This document shows, one piece after another, positions 8,950-17,260 of a stretch of DNA of 64,000 nt. Location: NCBI RefSeq assembly GCF_000614125.1, contig NZ_BAKJ01000004.1, positions 62,001-126,000 of the forward strand. The letters are read 5' to 3'. Made by a program: the position numbers and the translations under genes. This DNA comes from Bacteroides rodentium JCM 16496 (GTDB taxonomy: Bacteria > Bacteroidota > Bacteroidia > Bacteroidales > Bacteroidaceae). The notes below the pieces were generated by a model that made no database searches, was not told where the DNA came from, and saw nothing but the letters and a program-made list of their open reading frames with translations. Numbering within the stretch: the stretch's first letter is position 1; the number at the start of each line of letters is the position of its first letter.

Positions 8950-10617
8950 ATGGAACAAAAACAAGGGTTCATCGATTATATAGAACAAAGCATTATTAAA
9001 AACTGGGATCGCAACGCCCTGACAGACTACAAAGGAATTACACTGCAATACAAAGATGTAGCACGGAAAATAGCCAAATTCCATATCGTATTGGAAAGTG
9101 CCGGCATCAGGCCCGGTGACAAGATTGCCGTTTGCGGACGCAACAGTGCACATTGGGCAGTCACTTTTCTGGCTACGGTTACCTATGGAGCTGTCATCGT
9201 TCCCATTCTGCATGAGTTCAAGGCCGACAATATCCACAACATCGTCAACCATTCCGAAGCCAAGCTGCTGTTTGTCGGCGACCGGGCATGGGAAAACCTC
9301 AATGAAGAGGCAATGCCCCTGCTGATGGGTATCGTACTGCTGACGGACTTCACTCCGGTGGTTTGCCGCAACGAGCAGCTGATGGAGGCTTTCGAACATC
9401 GCAACGTCCTCTATGGCACACGTTTCCCCAAGAATTTCCGCCCCGAGCATATCAGTTACCGCAAGGAGCAGTCACCCGAAGAACTGGCTGTCATCAACTA
9501 TACTTCGGGCACGACGGGATATTCCAAAGGGGTCATGCTCCCCTATCGCAGCCTTTGGTCCAATGTTGCATATTGCCACGAGATGCTTCCCGTACGTCCG
9601 GGCGACCATATTGTATCCATGTTGCCTCTGGGACATGTCTTTGGCATGGTGTACGATTTTCTATACGGTTTTTCCGCAGGCGCCCATCTGTATTTCCTTA
9701 CCCGTATGCCGTCTCCCAAGATTATTGCACAGTCATTCTCCGAAATCAGGCCACGGGTCATTTCGTGTGTACCGCTTATCGTAGAAAAGATTATCAAGAA
9801 GGATATCCTGCCCCGGATAGACAATAAAATAGGCAAGCTGCTGTTGCGGATGCCCATCGTCAACGACAAAATCAAGGCTGACATGCGCAAAAAGGCAATG
9901 GAAGTATTCGGCAGTAATTTCGATGAAATAATCATCGGAGGAGCACCGTTCAATGCCGAAGTGGAACGCTTCCTGAAGCAGATAGGTTTCCCCTATACCA
10001 TTGCATACGGAATGACGGAATGCGGCCCCATCATTTGTTCCAGCCGCTGGGAAACATTGAAACTGGCCTCTTGTGGCAAGGCAACCACCCGCATGGAAGT
10101 AAAGATAGACTCTCCCGACCCTCAGAACGTGGCAGGAGAAATAATCTGTAAAGGTGCCAATCTGATGCTGGGCTATTACAAAAATGCCGAAGCAACTTCC
10201 CAAATCATCGATGTAAACGGCTGGCTGCACACCGGCGACCTTGCAACGACGGATGCCGAAGGATATGTCACAGTCCGCGGACGCAGCAAGAACATGTTGC
10301 TCACAGCCAGTGGCCAGAACATCTATCCCGAAGAGATTGAAAGCAAACTGAACAACATGCCCTATGTGTCCGAATCACTGATCGTATTGCAGAACGACAA
10401 GCTCGTGGCTCTTATCTATCCGGATTTTGACGATGCATTCGCCCACGGTATGGAACAATCGGACATCGAAAAGTTTATGGAGGACAATCGGAATGAATTG
10501 AATCTGCAATTACCAGCCTACTGCCAGATAACAAAAGTCAAGATACACTTCGAGGAGTTCGAGAAAACGGCCAAGAAGAGCATTAAAAGATTTATGTATC
10601 AGGAAGTAAAAGGGTAA
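8950..10617 (+). CDS. AMP-binding long-chain acyl-CoA ligase
   Basis: The 555-residue protein belongs to the ANL adenylating enzymes. It has the P-loop-like signature YTSGTTGYSKGVML near residue 180, the aromatic/substrate motif AYGMTECGP near 355, the hinge motif GWLHTGDLA near 425 and the C-terminal lysine region EKTAKKSIKR. These enzymes activate a carboxylate with ATP and pass it to CoA; length and motifs fit a fatty-acyl substrate. The start at 8950 is preferred over 8893 because the promoter lies between them. It seems to be a single-gene transcript. Confidence 0.9.
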   Translation: MEQKQGFIDYIEQSIIKNWDRNALTDYKGITLQYKDVARKIAKFHIVLESAGIRPGDKIAVCGRNSAHWAVTFLATVTYGAVIVPILHEFKADNIHNIVNHSEAKLLFVGDRAWENLNEEAMPLLMGIVLLTDFTPVVCRNEQLMEAFEHRNVLYGTRFPKNFRPEHISYRKEQSPEELAVINYTSGTTGYSKGVMLPYRSLWSNVAYCHEMLPVRPGDHIVSMLPLGHVFGMVYDFLYGFSAGAHLYFLTRMPSPKIIAQSFSEIRPRVISCVPLIVEKIIKKDILPRIDNKIGKLLLRMPIVNDKIKADMRKKAMEVFGSNFDEIIIGGAPFNAEVERFLKQIGFPYTIAYGMTECGPIICSSRWETLKLASCGKATTRMEVKIDSPDPQNVAGEIICKGANLMLGYYKNAEATSQIIDVNGWLHTGDLATTDAEGYVTVRGRSKNMLLTASGQNIYPEEIESKLNNMPYVSESLIVLQNDKLVALIYPDFDDAFAHGMEQSDIEKFMEDNRNELNLQLPAYCQITKVKIHFEEFEKTAKKSIKRFMYQEVKG

Positions 10618-10753
10618 GGGGAATGCGTCAAAACCTTCTTTATAAAAGTCTTCATGTGCTTTTGACACGTTCGCATCCTTTTGTTAACAAAAATAGAAAC
10701 AAAGGTACAAATGGCTAATAAGTGTTATAAAACATACTTTTTTAGTGGGATAA

Positions 10754-10784
10754 TTTGCAGATTTATCAGAAGTCCGTATCTTTG
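10754..10784 (+). promoter_or_regulatory. Promoter of a short transcript
   Basis: TTTG at 10754-10757 and TATCTTTG at 10777-10784 are 19 bases apart, a full-consensus Bacteroides promoter. No open reading frame follows before the terminator at 10828-10852, so it drives a short RNA. Confidence 0.65.
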
Positions 10785-10790
10785 CAATGT

Positions 10791-10852
10791 GTTTTTCATA
10801 GTATTAGATTTAAGGTTAACAAAGGTTGGAGTACAGCGGTACTCCTTTTTTT
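10791..10852 (+). ncRNA. Candidate small RNA of about 60 bases
   Basis: A consensus promoter (10754-10784) and an intrinsic terminator (10828-10852) frame a transcript of about 60 bases with no plausible coding frame. The body includes TTCATAGTATTAGATTTAAG, a string I associate with repeated intergenic elements in Bacteroides but cannot verify here. It could be a small RNA or an attenuated leader for the gene at 10941, which has its own -7 box. Confidence 0.5.
10828..10852 (+). terminator. Intrinsic terminator
   Basis: A perfect seven-base-pair stem, GGAGTAC with GTACTCC, closes a four-base loop and is followed by seven T residues. It ends the short transcript that starts near 10791. Confidence 0.82.
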
Positions 10853-10897
10853 ATGCCCGTACCTCTGCGTAAAAGACTAAGATATTACTATTTCTGC

Positions 10898-10905
10898 TAT
10901 ATTTG
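10898..10905 (+). promoter_or_regulatory. -7 box for the DUF169-GNAT gene
   Basis: TATATTTG matches TAnnTTTG and lies 35 bases before the ATG at 10941. It is downstream of the terminator at 10828, so the gene has separate transcription. Confidence 0.5.
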
Positions 10906-10940
10906 CACAGGAAGTTGAAAAACAATATCATCCGAGCATC

Positions 10941-12242
10941 ATGGATATACACACATTTATTGCCAATTATCAGGAAGCTTTCGGCCAACACGCCGAACTC
11001 CCCATCGCCTTTTGGTATTCAGACCGAATGGAGGCATCTACAGAGAAAGTAACCGGTTGTCTCTTCAAATGCATGAAACAAGTCAGAGACGGCAAAACCG
11101 TCAGTCTCAGCAACGAAACAATCACCTGCGGAGGAGGCAAGTTCTATACCGGATTTACAGAAATGCCCGAGCGCGTCCCGGGTTTTGTCTCCTTGAAAGA
11201 GAAATACAAGAAGACTCCCGAAATGGTGGTAGATTTTGTCAATGAGCTACAGATTCCCAGAGCAGACAAAGCCTATCTGCATTTTGCCCGCATAGACAAG
11301 CTACCTTCCTTTGACGAGGTGGAAGGCGTGCTGTTCCTGCCAACTCCCGACATTCTATCCGGACTGGCGACATGGACCTTCTTCGACAACAACGCATTGG
11401 ATGCCGTGGCAGCCCCATTCGGCTCCGGCTGTTGCTCCGTCATTACCCAAACCATCATTGAAAACCGGAAACAAGGGAAACGCACTTTCCTGGGATTCTT
11501 CGACCCCTCCGTCCGCCCATACTTCGAAGCGGACTTATTGAGCTTCACTATCCCCATGTCCCGGTTCAAGGAGATGTATCACACCATGCGTGAAAGCTGT
11601 CTGTTCGATACACATGCCTGGGGAAAAATCAAGGAAAGGATACAGCTTTCCCAATCAGGAGACGTACATATCCTCCCCTCTCCCATTTCCTTCCCCATCC
11701 TTCCGGACATTTATCTGCAGGAAATCAGAATAGAAGATGCCGCAGCCATCTACCATGCCATCGACACACACCGGGATTACTTAAGAACATGGCTGCCATT
11801 TGTGGATAATATGCGCACAACAGCTGATGAAGAAGCTTTTTTACGTCAGGTACTATCTGCTCCTGCCGAACGAAATGAACCGATATTCGGTATTTGGAAC
11901 CAGCAGCATGAAATCTGCGGACTGATAGGTTTCCATTTCTCCGATTTCGACAACCACCGTACAGAACTCGGCTATTGGCTACTGCCGGAATACCAGCACC
12001 GGGGCATCATTACTGAAAGTGTCCGCAAGCTGTGTCTGTGGGCCGTACAAGAAAAAGAGATAAAGCGGATACAAATTCGCTGTGCCGTGGGCAATGCAGC
12101 CAGTAACGCGGTACCGGTTCGCCTCGGTTTCATCCATGAGGGAACAGAACGCTGCGGAGAACTGCTGGCTTCTGGAGAATATACAGATATACATATATAC
12201 AGCATCCTGAAAGAAGAAGTGCTAGCCAACCTCAAACAATAA
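10941..12242 (+). CDS. DUF169 domain fused to a GNAT acetyltransferase
   Basis: Residues 1-235 match DUF169, a family of unknown role with conserved cysteines; here they are in TCGGGKFY and FGSGCCS. Residues about 255-430 form a RimJ/RimL-type N-acetyltransferase, with the acetyl-CoA loop region TELGYWLLPEYQHRGIITES and the C-terminal LGFIHEGTER. The join (IKERIQLSQSGDVHI to LQEIRIEDAA) shows no sign of a lost stop, so the fusion appears genuine within this sequence. The substrate is unknown; GNAT enzymes of this subgroup acetylate protein N-termini or small amines. Confidence 0.8.
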   Translation: MDIHTFIANYQEAFGQHAELPIAFWYSDRMEASTEKVTGCLFKCMKQVRDGKTVSLSNETITCGGGKFYTGFTEMPERVPGFVSLKEKYKKTPEMVVDFVNELQIPRADKAYLHFARIDKLPSFDEVEGVLFLPTPDILSGLATWTFFDNNALDAVAAPFGSGCCSVITQTIIENRKQGKRTFLGFFDPSVRPYFEADLLSFTIPMSRFKEMYHTMRESCLFDTHAWGKIKERIQLSQSGDVHILPSPISFPILPDIYLQEIRIEDAAAIYHAIDTHRDYLRTWLPFVDNMRTTADEEAFLRQVLSAPAERNEPIFGIWNQQHEICGLIGFHFSDFDNHRTELGYWLLPEYQHRGIITESVRKLCLWAVQEKEIKRIQIRCAVGNAASNAVPVRLGFIHEGTERCGELLASGEYTDIHIYSILKEEVLANLKQ

Positions 12243-12276
12243 AATATCAAATATATATCAACTATTGAAATTATAC

Positions 12277-12744
12277 ATGGAACAACAACCTCATCTCAAT
12301 GACCACAACAAGCAGGAGTACCCTCCTATGCATACAACGGAGCACATCATCAACCAGACCATGATAAGGTTATTCGGTTGCGGCCGCTCCATATCAGCAC
12401 ACATAGAACGGAAGAAGAGCAAGCTGGACTATCGTCTTGCCGCCTGCCCCACGGAAGAAGAAATAAAGAAGCTGGAAGAGGCCGTAAACGAGGTAATCGC
12501 CCGACATCTGCCCGTCACAACAGAATTCATTACGCAAGAGGAAGCTCAAGGACGCTTCGACTTGGAACGCCTGCCCGATGATGCTTCGGAAACGGTACGT
12601 GTCGTGAAAGTAGGCGATTACGACGAATGTCTCTGCATTGGAGTACATGTAGAAAACACATCAGAAATCGGAACCTTCAAAATCATCAGCCACGATTGGG
12701 ACGAAGAAGCAAAGCGTTGGAGAATGCGTTTTAAATTAGTCTGA
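12277..12744 (+). CDS. AlaX-like tRNA-editing domain protein
   Basis: The 155 residues carry the zinc-site pattern of the threonyl/alanyl-tRNA synthetase second additional domain: HTTEHIINQTM near the N-terminus (HxxxH) and CLCIGVHVENTSEIG near the C-terminus (C and H). Stand-alone proteins of this kind hydrolyse wrongly charged tRNA-Ala. It begins 34 bases after the DUF169-GNAT gene on the same strand, so the two may be co-transcribed. The ATG at 12277 is chosen over 12265, which would add only four residues. Confidence 0.75.
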   Translation: MEQQPHLNDHNKQEYPPMHTTEHIINQTMIRLFGCGRSISAHIERKKSKLDYRLAACPTEEEIKKLEEAVNEVIARHLPVTTEFITQEEAQGRFDLERLPDDASETVRVVKVGDYDECLCIGVHVENTSEIGTFKIISHDWDEEAKRWRMRFKLV

Positions 12745-12846
12745 AAATCTATCAAAATTAAATAAATAAGATAGCAAAATGGCATTAAATAGGCAAATAA
12801 GTCAGTCTTTCAATGACAAATAGTCAATAAAGTCAGTAAAAACCGG

Positions 12847-12863
12847 TTGGCATAAGGTTTGCA
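12847..12863 (+). promoter_or_regulatory. Sigma-54 promoter of the small heat-shock gene
   Basis: TTGGCATAAGGTTTGCA fits TTGGCAnn-N4-TTGCA with exact GG-N10-GC spacing. The start would fall near 12874, giving a leader of about 115 bases before the hsp20 ATG. Upstream, 12796-12835 holds several GTCA/TGAC half-sites that might bind an activator. Confidence 0.68.
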
Positions 12864-12990
12864 ATATAGTTAGCGAACGACGGTTCAAGAAACGGACGGT
12901 AAAAAACCTAAAAGGCAGACACCCGAAGACAAAGAACCGGAGTTCAAAACTAAATAGCATGTTTAACTTAAACAATAGGAGACTATAACT

Positions 12991-13434
12991 ATGATGCCTG
13001 TAAGAAGAAACCAAAATTGGTTACCGAGTATTTTTAATGATTTCTTTGACAATGATTGGATGGTAAAAGCAAATGCCACCGCCCCTGCCATCAACGTATT
13101 CGAAACAGAAAAAGAGTACAAAGTTGAATTGGCTGCTCCCGGTATGACAAAAGAAGACTTCAACGTTCACATCGATGAAGAAAACAATCTGGTCATCAGC
13201 ATGGAAAAGAAAACAGAAAGCAAGGAAGAGAACAACAAGGACGAAAAGAAGGAAGGCCGTTACTTGCGTCGCGAATTCTCATACACCAAGTTCCAGCAAA
13301 CCATGATTCTTCCGGACGATGTCGATAAAGAAAAGATTGGTGCCCATGTAGAAAACGGTGTGTTGAACATTACATTGCCAAAGTTTACGGAAGCAGAAAA
13401 AGAAAAGGCCAAGAAATTCATCGACGTAAAATAA
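12991..13434 (+). CDS. Small heat-shock protein, Hsp20/alpha-crystallin family
   Basis: The 147 residues hold a short N-terminal arm, an alpha-crystallin domain starting at APAINVFETEKEYKVELAAPG, and the conserved end motif ENGVLNITLPK. A charged linker (KKTESKEENNKDEKKEGR) sits in the loop between strands. The protein should form oligomers that hold unfolding proteins until refolding chaperones act. A sigma-54 promoter upstream implies activator control rather than a heat-shock sigma factor. ATG at 12991 or 12994 may be the start. Confidence 0.94.
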   Translation: MMPVRRNQNWLPSIFNDFFDNDWMVKANATAPAINVFETEKEYKVELAAPGMTKEDFNVHIDEENNLVISMEKKTESKEENNKDEKKEGRYLRREFSYTKFQQTMILPDDVDKEKIGAHVENGVLNITLPKFTEAEKEKAKKFIDVK

Positions 13435-13451
13435 CGCCCGGCCATTAAAAG

Positions 13452-13493
13452 AAAATCTCCCGCTGCACAAGATAATGCAACGGGAGATTTTTT
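13452..13493 (+). terminator. Intrinsic terminator after hsp20
   Basis: The arms AAATCTCCCGCTGCA and TGCAACGGGAGATTT pair over 15 positions with one mismatch, followed by a T run. It lies 18 bases past the hsp20 stop and also faces the end of the convergent acyltransferase gene. Confidence 0.88.
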
Positions 13494-13513
13494 ATATCCA
13501 TAGCCATACGGAA

Positions 13514-14648
13514 CTATTTCTTCTTCCCTTTCAGGAAACGGTCTGTAAGCCACTTGCGCACCGGTTCATCATAGAGCTTCAAGCAGGCATAAGCCAGGAG
13601 CACCGAACCGACAAAGGTCAGTATCATATAAGGAATGCCTTCCGCAATCGTCGCCTTGTTGTTGAAAGCCCAGGCGGTATAAGTGTATACCAGCGGATAA
13701 TGAGTGATGTATATAGGATAAGATATATCCCCCAGGAACTTGCAGATACGTAGAGTGCTTACCGGTTACCTTCCCTCCAGCTCCCATAGAAACAATGACC
13801 GGGAAAATACAGATGATACAGAACGCCTCATAAAGCCCGTTCATCCAATAGCCGTCTTCACCTCCGATACGGGGAATGGACAGCACAACTACAATCATCA
13901 GGCTGCACCACCAGAACACACGCTTCCGCACACGTATCAGCCAGCCGAGGCGAGACAGAAGCAACCCGCCAAAGAACGGATACATCAGGCGGACCATTCC
14001 CACATACTGCTGCTCCCAGTTCAGTGCCCAACCACCGACAATATCACCGGCCGGCGCCGTCAGACAGCGATATACCGTAAAACAGCCGGCCACAATGACA
14101 AGGATAGACAGAGCCACCTTGTTGAACTTGCGTACAAACAATGCATACAAGATATTACCGATATACTCATAATACAATGACCATGCCGGTCCGTTCAGCG
14201 GATGCATCTCTGTCCATCCGCGAATGTCGAACTTCAGCGGCAGGGGAAGCAGCGTACAGCCCAGCAGCATCACCAGCAGCATGGTGCCTACCGAAGTATT
14301 CTCGATAAACGGAAAGCAAGGCGACTCCTGGAAGAAGAAGAAAGCCGCTCCCACAAGGCTACCCATAATCACCATCGGATGCAGACGTATGATGCGTCGT
14401 TTGAAGAAAGTTCCCACGGACATTTTGCCCCATCGGTCATCGTATGCATAACCGATTACAAAACCCGAAAGCATAAAAAAGAAATCTACCGCCAGATAAC
14501 CGTGATTGATAAGTTGTGTAAGATGGCTACCACCGGAGTGTGCCTCAAAGAGATGGAATGCAATTACCATCAAAGCCGCTACCCCGCGCAGTCCGTCCAG
14601 GATTTCATAATGCGGTTTCGAGGCAAGATAAGTAGTCTGTGTATTCAT
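13514..14648 (-). CDS. Membrane acyltransferase, family 3 (frameshifted near 13760)
   Basis: The open frame has eight or more membrane helices and the family-3 start YEILDGLRGVAALMVIAFHLFE with the catalytic-type Arg and His. As given, the frame runs off into unrelated residues after GAGGKVTG. Removing one base in ACCGGTAAG (about 13756-13762) restores CKFLGDISYPIYITHYP and a normal C-terminus with stop at 13514, for 377 residues. Such enzymes O-acetylate surface sugars. It lies beside the capsule locus and may decorate the polymer; that is inference. Confidence 0.82.
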
Positions 14649-14745
14649 TTTGGTATAAGATATTTATTAATTCGCGCGCAAAGATAAGAGTTTTTTCCAA
14701 TAAGGGAACTGATAAATATCATATAAACAAAGAAAACAACTCCTA

Positions 14746-14994
14746 TCAAGCTGTTTCCTGAAAATCATTTATAAATTGCTTGCCAAACATTTGTCGCACT
14801 CCTTCATGAGACTTCACCCCATCTATCTCTGCATGAAGCAACAGAGCACTGACCGCATAAAAGCAAGCGTAATACATACGGTTTATCGCCGTATTGTAAT
14901 ACCCCCGTTCAATATGGTCTTCTATTTCAACTAATAAAGTCTTAGCAGATTTTATTCTATAGAGAACTATGTCAAATCGCTGTTCCGAAGTCAT
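14746..14994 (-). CDS. HEPN-domain protein, C-terminally shortened
   Basis: Residues 1-70 match the HEPN fold (RMYYACFYAVSALLLHAE and KSHEGVRQMFG). These proteins are usually about 120-130 residues, whereas this one stops at 82 after NDFQETA, so the last helix with conserved Arg/Tyr residues is missing. Its ATG overlaps the stop of the upstream nucleotidyltransferase gene by four bases (ATGA), as in HepT-MntA type modules. The shortened form may be inactive. Confidence 0.78.
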   Translation of the reverse strand: MTSEQRFDIVLYRIKSAKTLLVEIEDHIERGYYNTAINRMYYACFYAVSALLLHAEIDGVKSHEGVRQMFGKQFINDFQETA

Positions 14995-15299
14995 AACAAA
15001 ATTCCCTCCTTCATTACATTCTCATAGAAAGGGGTCAGACGTTTACCCCATTCACGAACTGTCTCTATAAAAGGATTGATTTGAACCCCCGTCTCCAGTT
15101 CGATATCATACAAAGGAGCGGTCAAATTCATTTTATCATCCAACGTAATAACATCCTTATCCACTAACAACAATAAATCAATATCACTATCAGCACGAGC
15201 ATCACCACGCGCTTCACTACCATAAAGGATAACCTTCATATCCGGCGAAGAGCGATGTAACGCTTCTCTAATTAACGATATGATATACGGACGTTTCAT
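14991..15299 (-). CDS. Minimal nucleotidyltransferase (MntA-like antitoxin)
   Basis: The 102 residues carry the nucleotidyltransferase signature LYGSEARGDARADSDIDLLL with the paired aspartates and a third Asp in YDIELETG. In MNT-HEPN modules the MNT enzyme adds AMP to the HEPN partner and silences it. The order here (MNT first, HEPN second, four-base overlap) is the usual one. It sits directly after the last capsule gene on the same strand. Confidence 0.85.
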   Translation of the reverse strand: MKRPYIISLIREALHRSSPDMKVILYGSEARGDARADSDIDLLLLVDKDVITLDDKMNLTAPLYDIELETGVQINPFIETVREWGKRLTPFYENVMKEGILL

Positions 15300-15372
15300 C
15301 GATGCTTCTTACATTTATATGCAAATATAACCATATTACCATAAAAAGCGCAAAAAAACAAGCTTTTTTCTC

Positions 15373-16320
15373 CTAATATTGATGCAATCTGAAATACCTC
15401 TTCATGAAACAGATATAAATAAGACTTAACAAGAGGACGGTACATAGCAGATACCAGTAGCCGGAATCCCGGCACAATATATATCCTACGACGATGACTG
15501 CCTGTACTGCCATATACGTCGAAGAGACTATTACATGAGGAATCTTCAGCTCATTCGCCATAATCTGATACAGATGTTTGCGATGCGGCAAGCCGATATT
15601 CTCATGAAGCATCAGGCGATGAACGATAGTCAGCACACTATCCACACCATAAACGGACAACAAGACAATCCAACTGAAATCACCGGTCCGGATGACGAGC
15701 CTGCCTATCAGGAAAAGCAGGATAAAGGCAATGCTCACAGAACCCACATCACCGGCAAAGCACTTGGCTTTCTTGCGAAAATTGAAGAAGCAGAAGACAA
15801 GGACCGAACAAATCACCGTATAGATAAACCCCTCCTCTACAAAAGACACCACTTCCCTATTTACATAAGCCAGTGCAGCCAGTATCACCAGCGAGTAGCC
15901 TCCGGTTATCCCATTGATGCCATCCATAAAGTTGTAAGCATTGATGATGCCCGTGCAGACTATCAAAGCGATTATTATCCACCACCATGACAAGGAGAAC
16001 AATCCCCACTGCCAGAACATCAATCCCATAGCCGAGAAATGGAACAGCAACCGCACCTTTTGGGAAGTGGAACGTACATCATCCACAAAACTGATGAACG
16101 TCACCAGTGTCAAGGCAATCATGAACCAGGGGTATTCAAATCCACTCGTCAGGAAATAGGCCAAAGCCCCGAAATAGAAAATGACTCCCCCGCCACGCAG
16201 CGTTATGCTTGTGTGCGAACTGCGTTCATTGGGCTTGTCAATAATATTGCATCTGTCAGCTATTCTAAAATAAAAAAGTTCTGCCACAAGCAGCAGAACC
16301 AGTATAATCAAGTAATACAT
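15373..16320 (-). CDS. Undecaprenyl-phosphate sugar-1-phosphate transferase, WecA/MraY-like
   Basis: The 315-residue protein has about ten membrane helices and the family motifs FVDDVRS, NAYNFMDGINGITGGYS, CFAGDVGSVS and HRKHLYQ. It should move a sugar phosphate from a UDP-sugar to undecaprenyl phosphate, the first step of capsule or O-unit assembly on the inner membrane face. A gene of this kind typically closes Bacteroides capsule loci. It was probably directly next to the epimerase whose fragment remains at 16850, before a cassette inserted between them. Confidence 0.92.
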   Translation of the reverse strand: MYYLIILVLLLVAELFYFRIADRCNIIDKPNERSSHTSITLRGGGVIFYFGALAYFLTSGFEYPWFMIALTLVTFISFVDDVRSTSQKVRLLFHFSAMGLMFWQWGLFSLSWWWIIIALIVCTGIINAYNFMDGINGITGGYSLVILAALAYVNREVVSFVEEGFIYTVICSVLVFCFFNFRKKAKCFAGDVGSVSIAFILLFLIGRLVIRTGDFSWIVLLSVYGVDSVLTIVHRLMLHENIGLPHRKHLYQIMANELKIPHVIVSSTYMAVQAVIVVGYILCRDSGYWYLLCTVLLLSLIYICFMKRYFRLHQY

Positions 16321-16373
16321 AACCGTACTTCTATTTCAAGTTTGAGCATTTATATATCAAAAAAAAGTCGTAA

Positions 16374-16565
16374 CTAGTTTTCACTTTTCAAAACAAATCC
16401 TTCATAATTCCCACTTAAAGCATGGTCTCTGTTCTTTATCGGCAATTTTTCACCTGCCATTATTTTTTTGATGACTTCATTCAAACGCTCCTCATCAAGC
16501 CCCCTTTTTCGTGCTAATTTCAAGTCCTTCAGATATTGGCGAGTAAACTCTAATCTATAGCTCAT
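16374..16565 (-). CDS. YafQ/RelE-like mRNA interferase toxin, truncated
   Basis: The 63 residues match the first two thirds of YafQ-type toxins: FTRQYLKDLKLARKRG, LNEVIKKIMAGEKLP and DHALSGNYEGF. Family members continue for about 30 more residues with the catalytic His/Asp/His region. Here the frame ends with LKSEN at the inner edge of the inserted cassette, so the active site is lost and the protein is probably inert. It overlaps the antitoxin gene by four bases. Confidence 0.72.
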   Translation of the reverse strand: MSYRLEFTRQYLKDLKLARKRGLDEERLNEVIKKIMAGEKLPIKNRDHALSGNYEGFVLKSEN

Positions 16566-16771
16566 TTCACTTTTTCCAAATAGTCTTGAAAACTTTCACA
16601 CTTAATCGTCCGCCCTTCTTTTGCATCACGCATGGCTCGCTTAGTTCTTTCTTCTGGTGTTATTTTCTCCTTTTTAACAGAAATGCCCCCCACACCACGT
16701 AATAGTCTTATTGCCTTTTTCAAATCAGACAACAAGCTTGCATCTTCCACCGTTACAATTAATTGAGTCAT
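16562..16771 (-). CDS. Antitoxin of the YafQ-like pair
   Basis: The 69-residue protein begins MTQLIVTVEDASLLSDLKKA, with a short beta strand and helix as in many dimerising antitoxins, and ends with a charged toxin-binding tail (RTIKCESFQDYLEKVK). ATG 16771 is chosen because AAAGGAG lies just upstream; a GTG at 16792 is possible. A TATATTTG -7 box (minus strand, 16792-16799) gives the pair its own promoter inside the cassette. Confidence 0.72.
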   Translation of the reverse strand: MTQLIVTVEDASLLSDLKKAIRLLRGVGGISVKKEKITPEERTKRAMRDAKEGRTIKCESFQDYLEKVK

Positions 16772-16849
16772 ATTTATTCTCCTTTCAAACACAAATATAC
16801 TAAAAAATCCACTTTCCCCAACAAAGGCTGTGACTTTTCTACGTATAAT

Positions 16850-17182
16850 CTATTTCAAGTTTGATTTATCCGAAAACGACTTTATAGTTTTCACAATCCC
16901 GTCCTCCGCTTTCACCGGCATTTTCTCAATACCCAATGCAGCTTTAATCTTCGCATTGCTCACTACATAGTTCTCCGTCAATTTTCGCAAGCGCTCAGAG
17001 TTCAAAGGCAGGTGGAGCAAAGTGCCCCATGCGGCACACCTTTCCATCATACGCCTGTTCATCTTCCAGATGCGTGGCTTGCGCCCCAAGGCTGCACACA
17101 TCAAAGTTATCAGTTCATTGGTGGACAAAGCTTCATCATCCCCCATGTGATAGATACCGCTTGCCACCTCTTTCGTCAGCAA
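16850..17182 (-). pseudogene. C-terminal fragment of a nucleotide-sugar epimerase
   Basis: The open frame of about 110 residues matches only the C-terminal third of NAD-dependent sugar epimerases (GIYHMGDDEALSTNELITLM, LTENYVVSNAKIKAALG). There is no Rossmann GxxGxxG part. The homology begins abruptly at about 17182, where a truncated toxin gene stops, so an earlier recombination removed the 5' end. An intact epimerase of another subgroup lies at 18963. Epimerases of this kind typically precede the WecA-like gene in Bacteroides capsule loci. Confidence 0.78.
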
Positions 17183-17260
17183 TCAATATTCTTTCTCAAC
17201 AAGTGCCTCTATTAGTTCATATAAGTCCTCTTCAACTTCGGGTGCAAATAGTACTTTCAT
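17183..17260 (-). pseudogene. N-terminal stub of a toxin-like gene
   Basis: ATG at 17260 opens MKVLFAPEVEEDLYELIEAL and stops after 25 residues at TGA 17183-17185, exactly where the epimerase fragment begins. Its ATG overlaps the stop of the upstream small gene (ATGA). The start resembles RelE-superfamily proteins that would normally run about 100 residues. Only the stub remains. Confidence 0.55.

Larger units (their letters stand above)
16331..16864. mobile_element. Toxin-antitoxin cassette flanked by 15-base direct repeats
   Basis: CTATTTCAAGTTTGA occurs at 16331-16345 and again at 16850-16864. Between the copies lie an antitoxin-like gene and a shortened YafQ-like toxin gene. If one copy and the intervening 504 bases are removed, the epimerase stop codon falls 10 bases before the WecA-like ATG, a normal operon spacing. 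The layout is that of an insertion with target duplication at the 3' end of the epimerase gene. The mechanism is unknown; no transposase is present. Confidence 0.7.
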
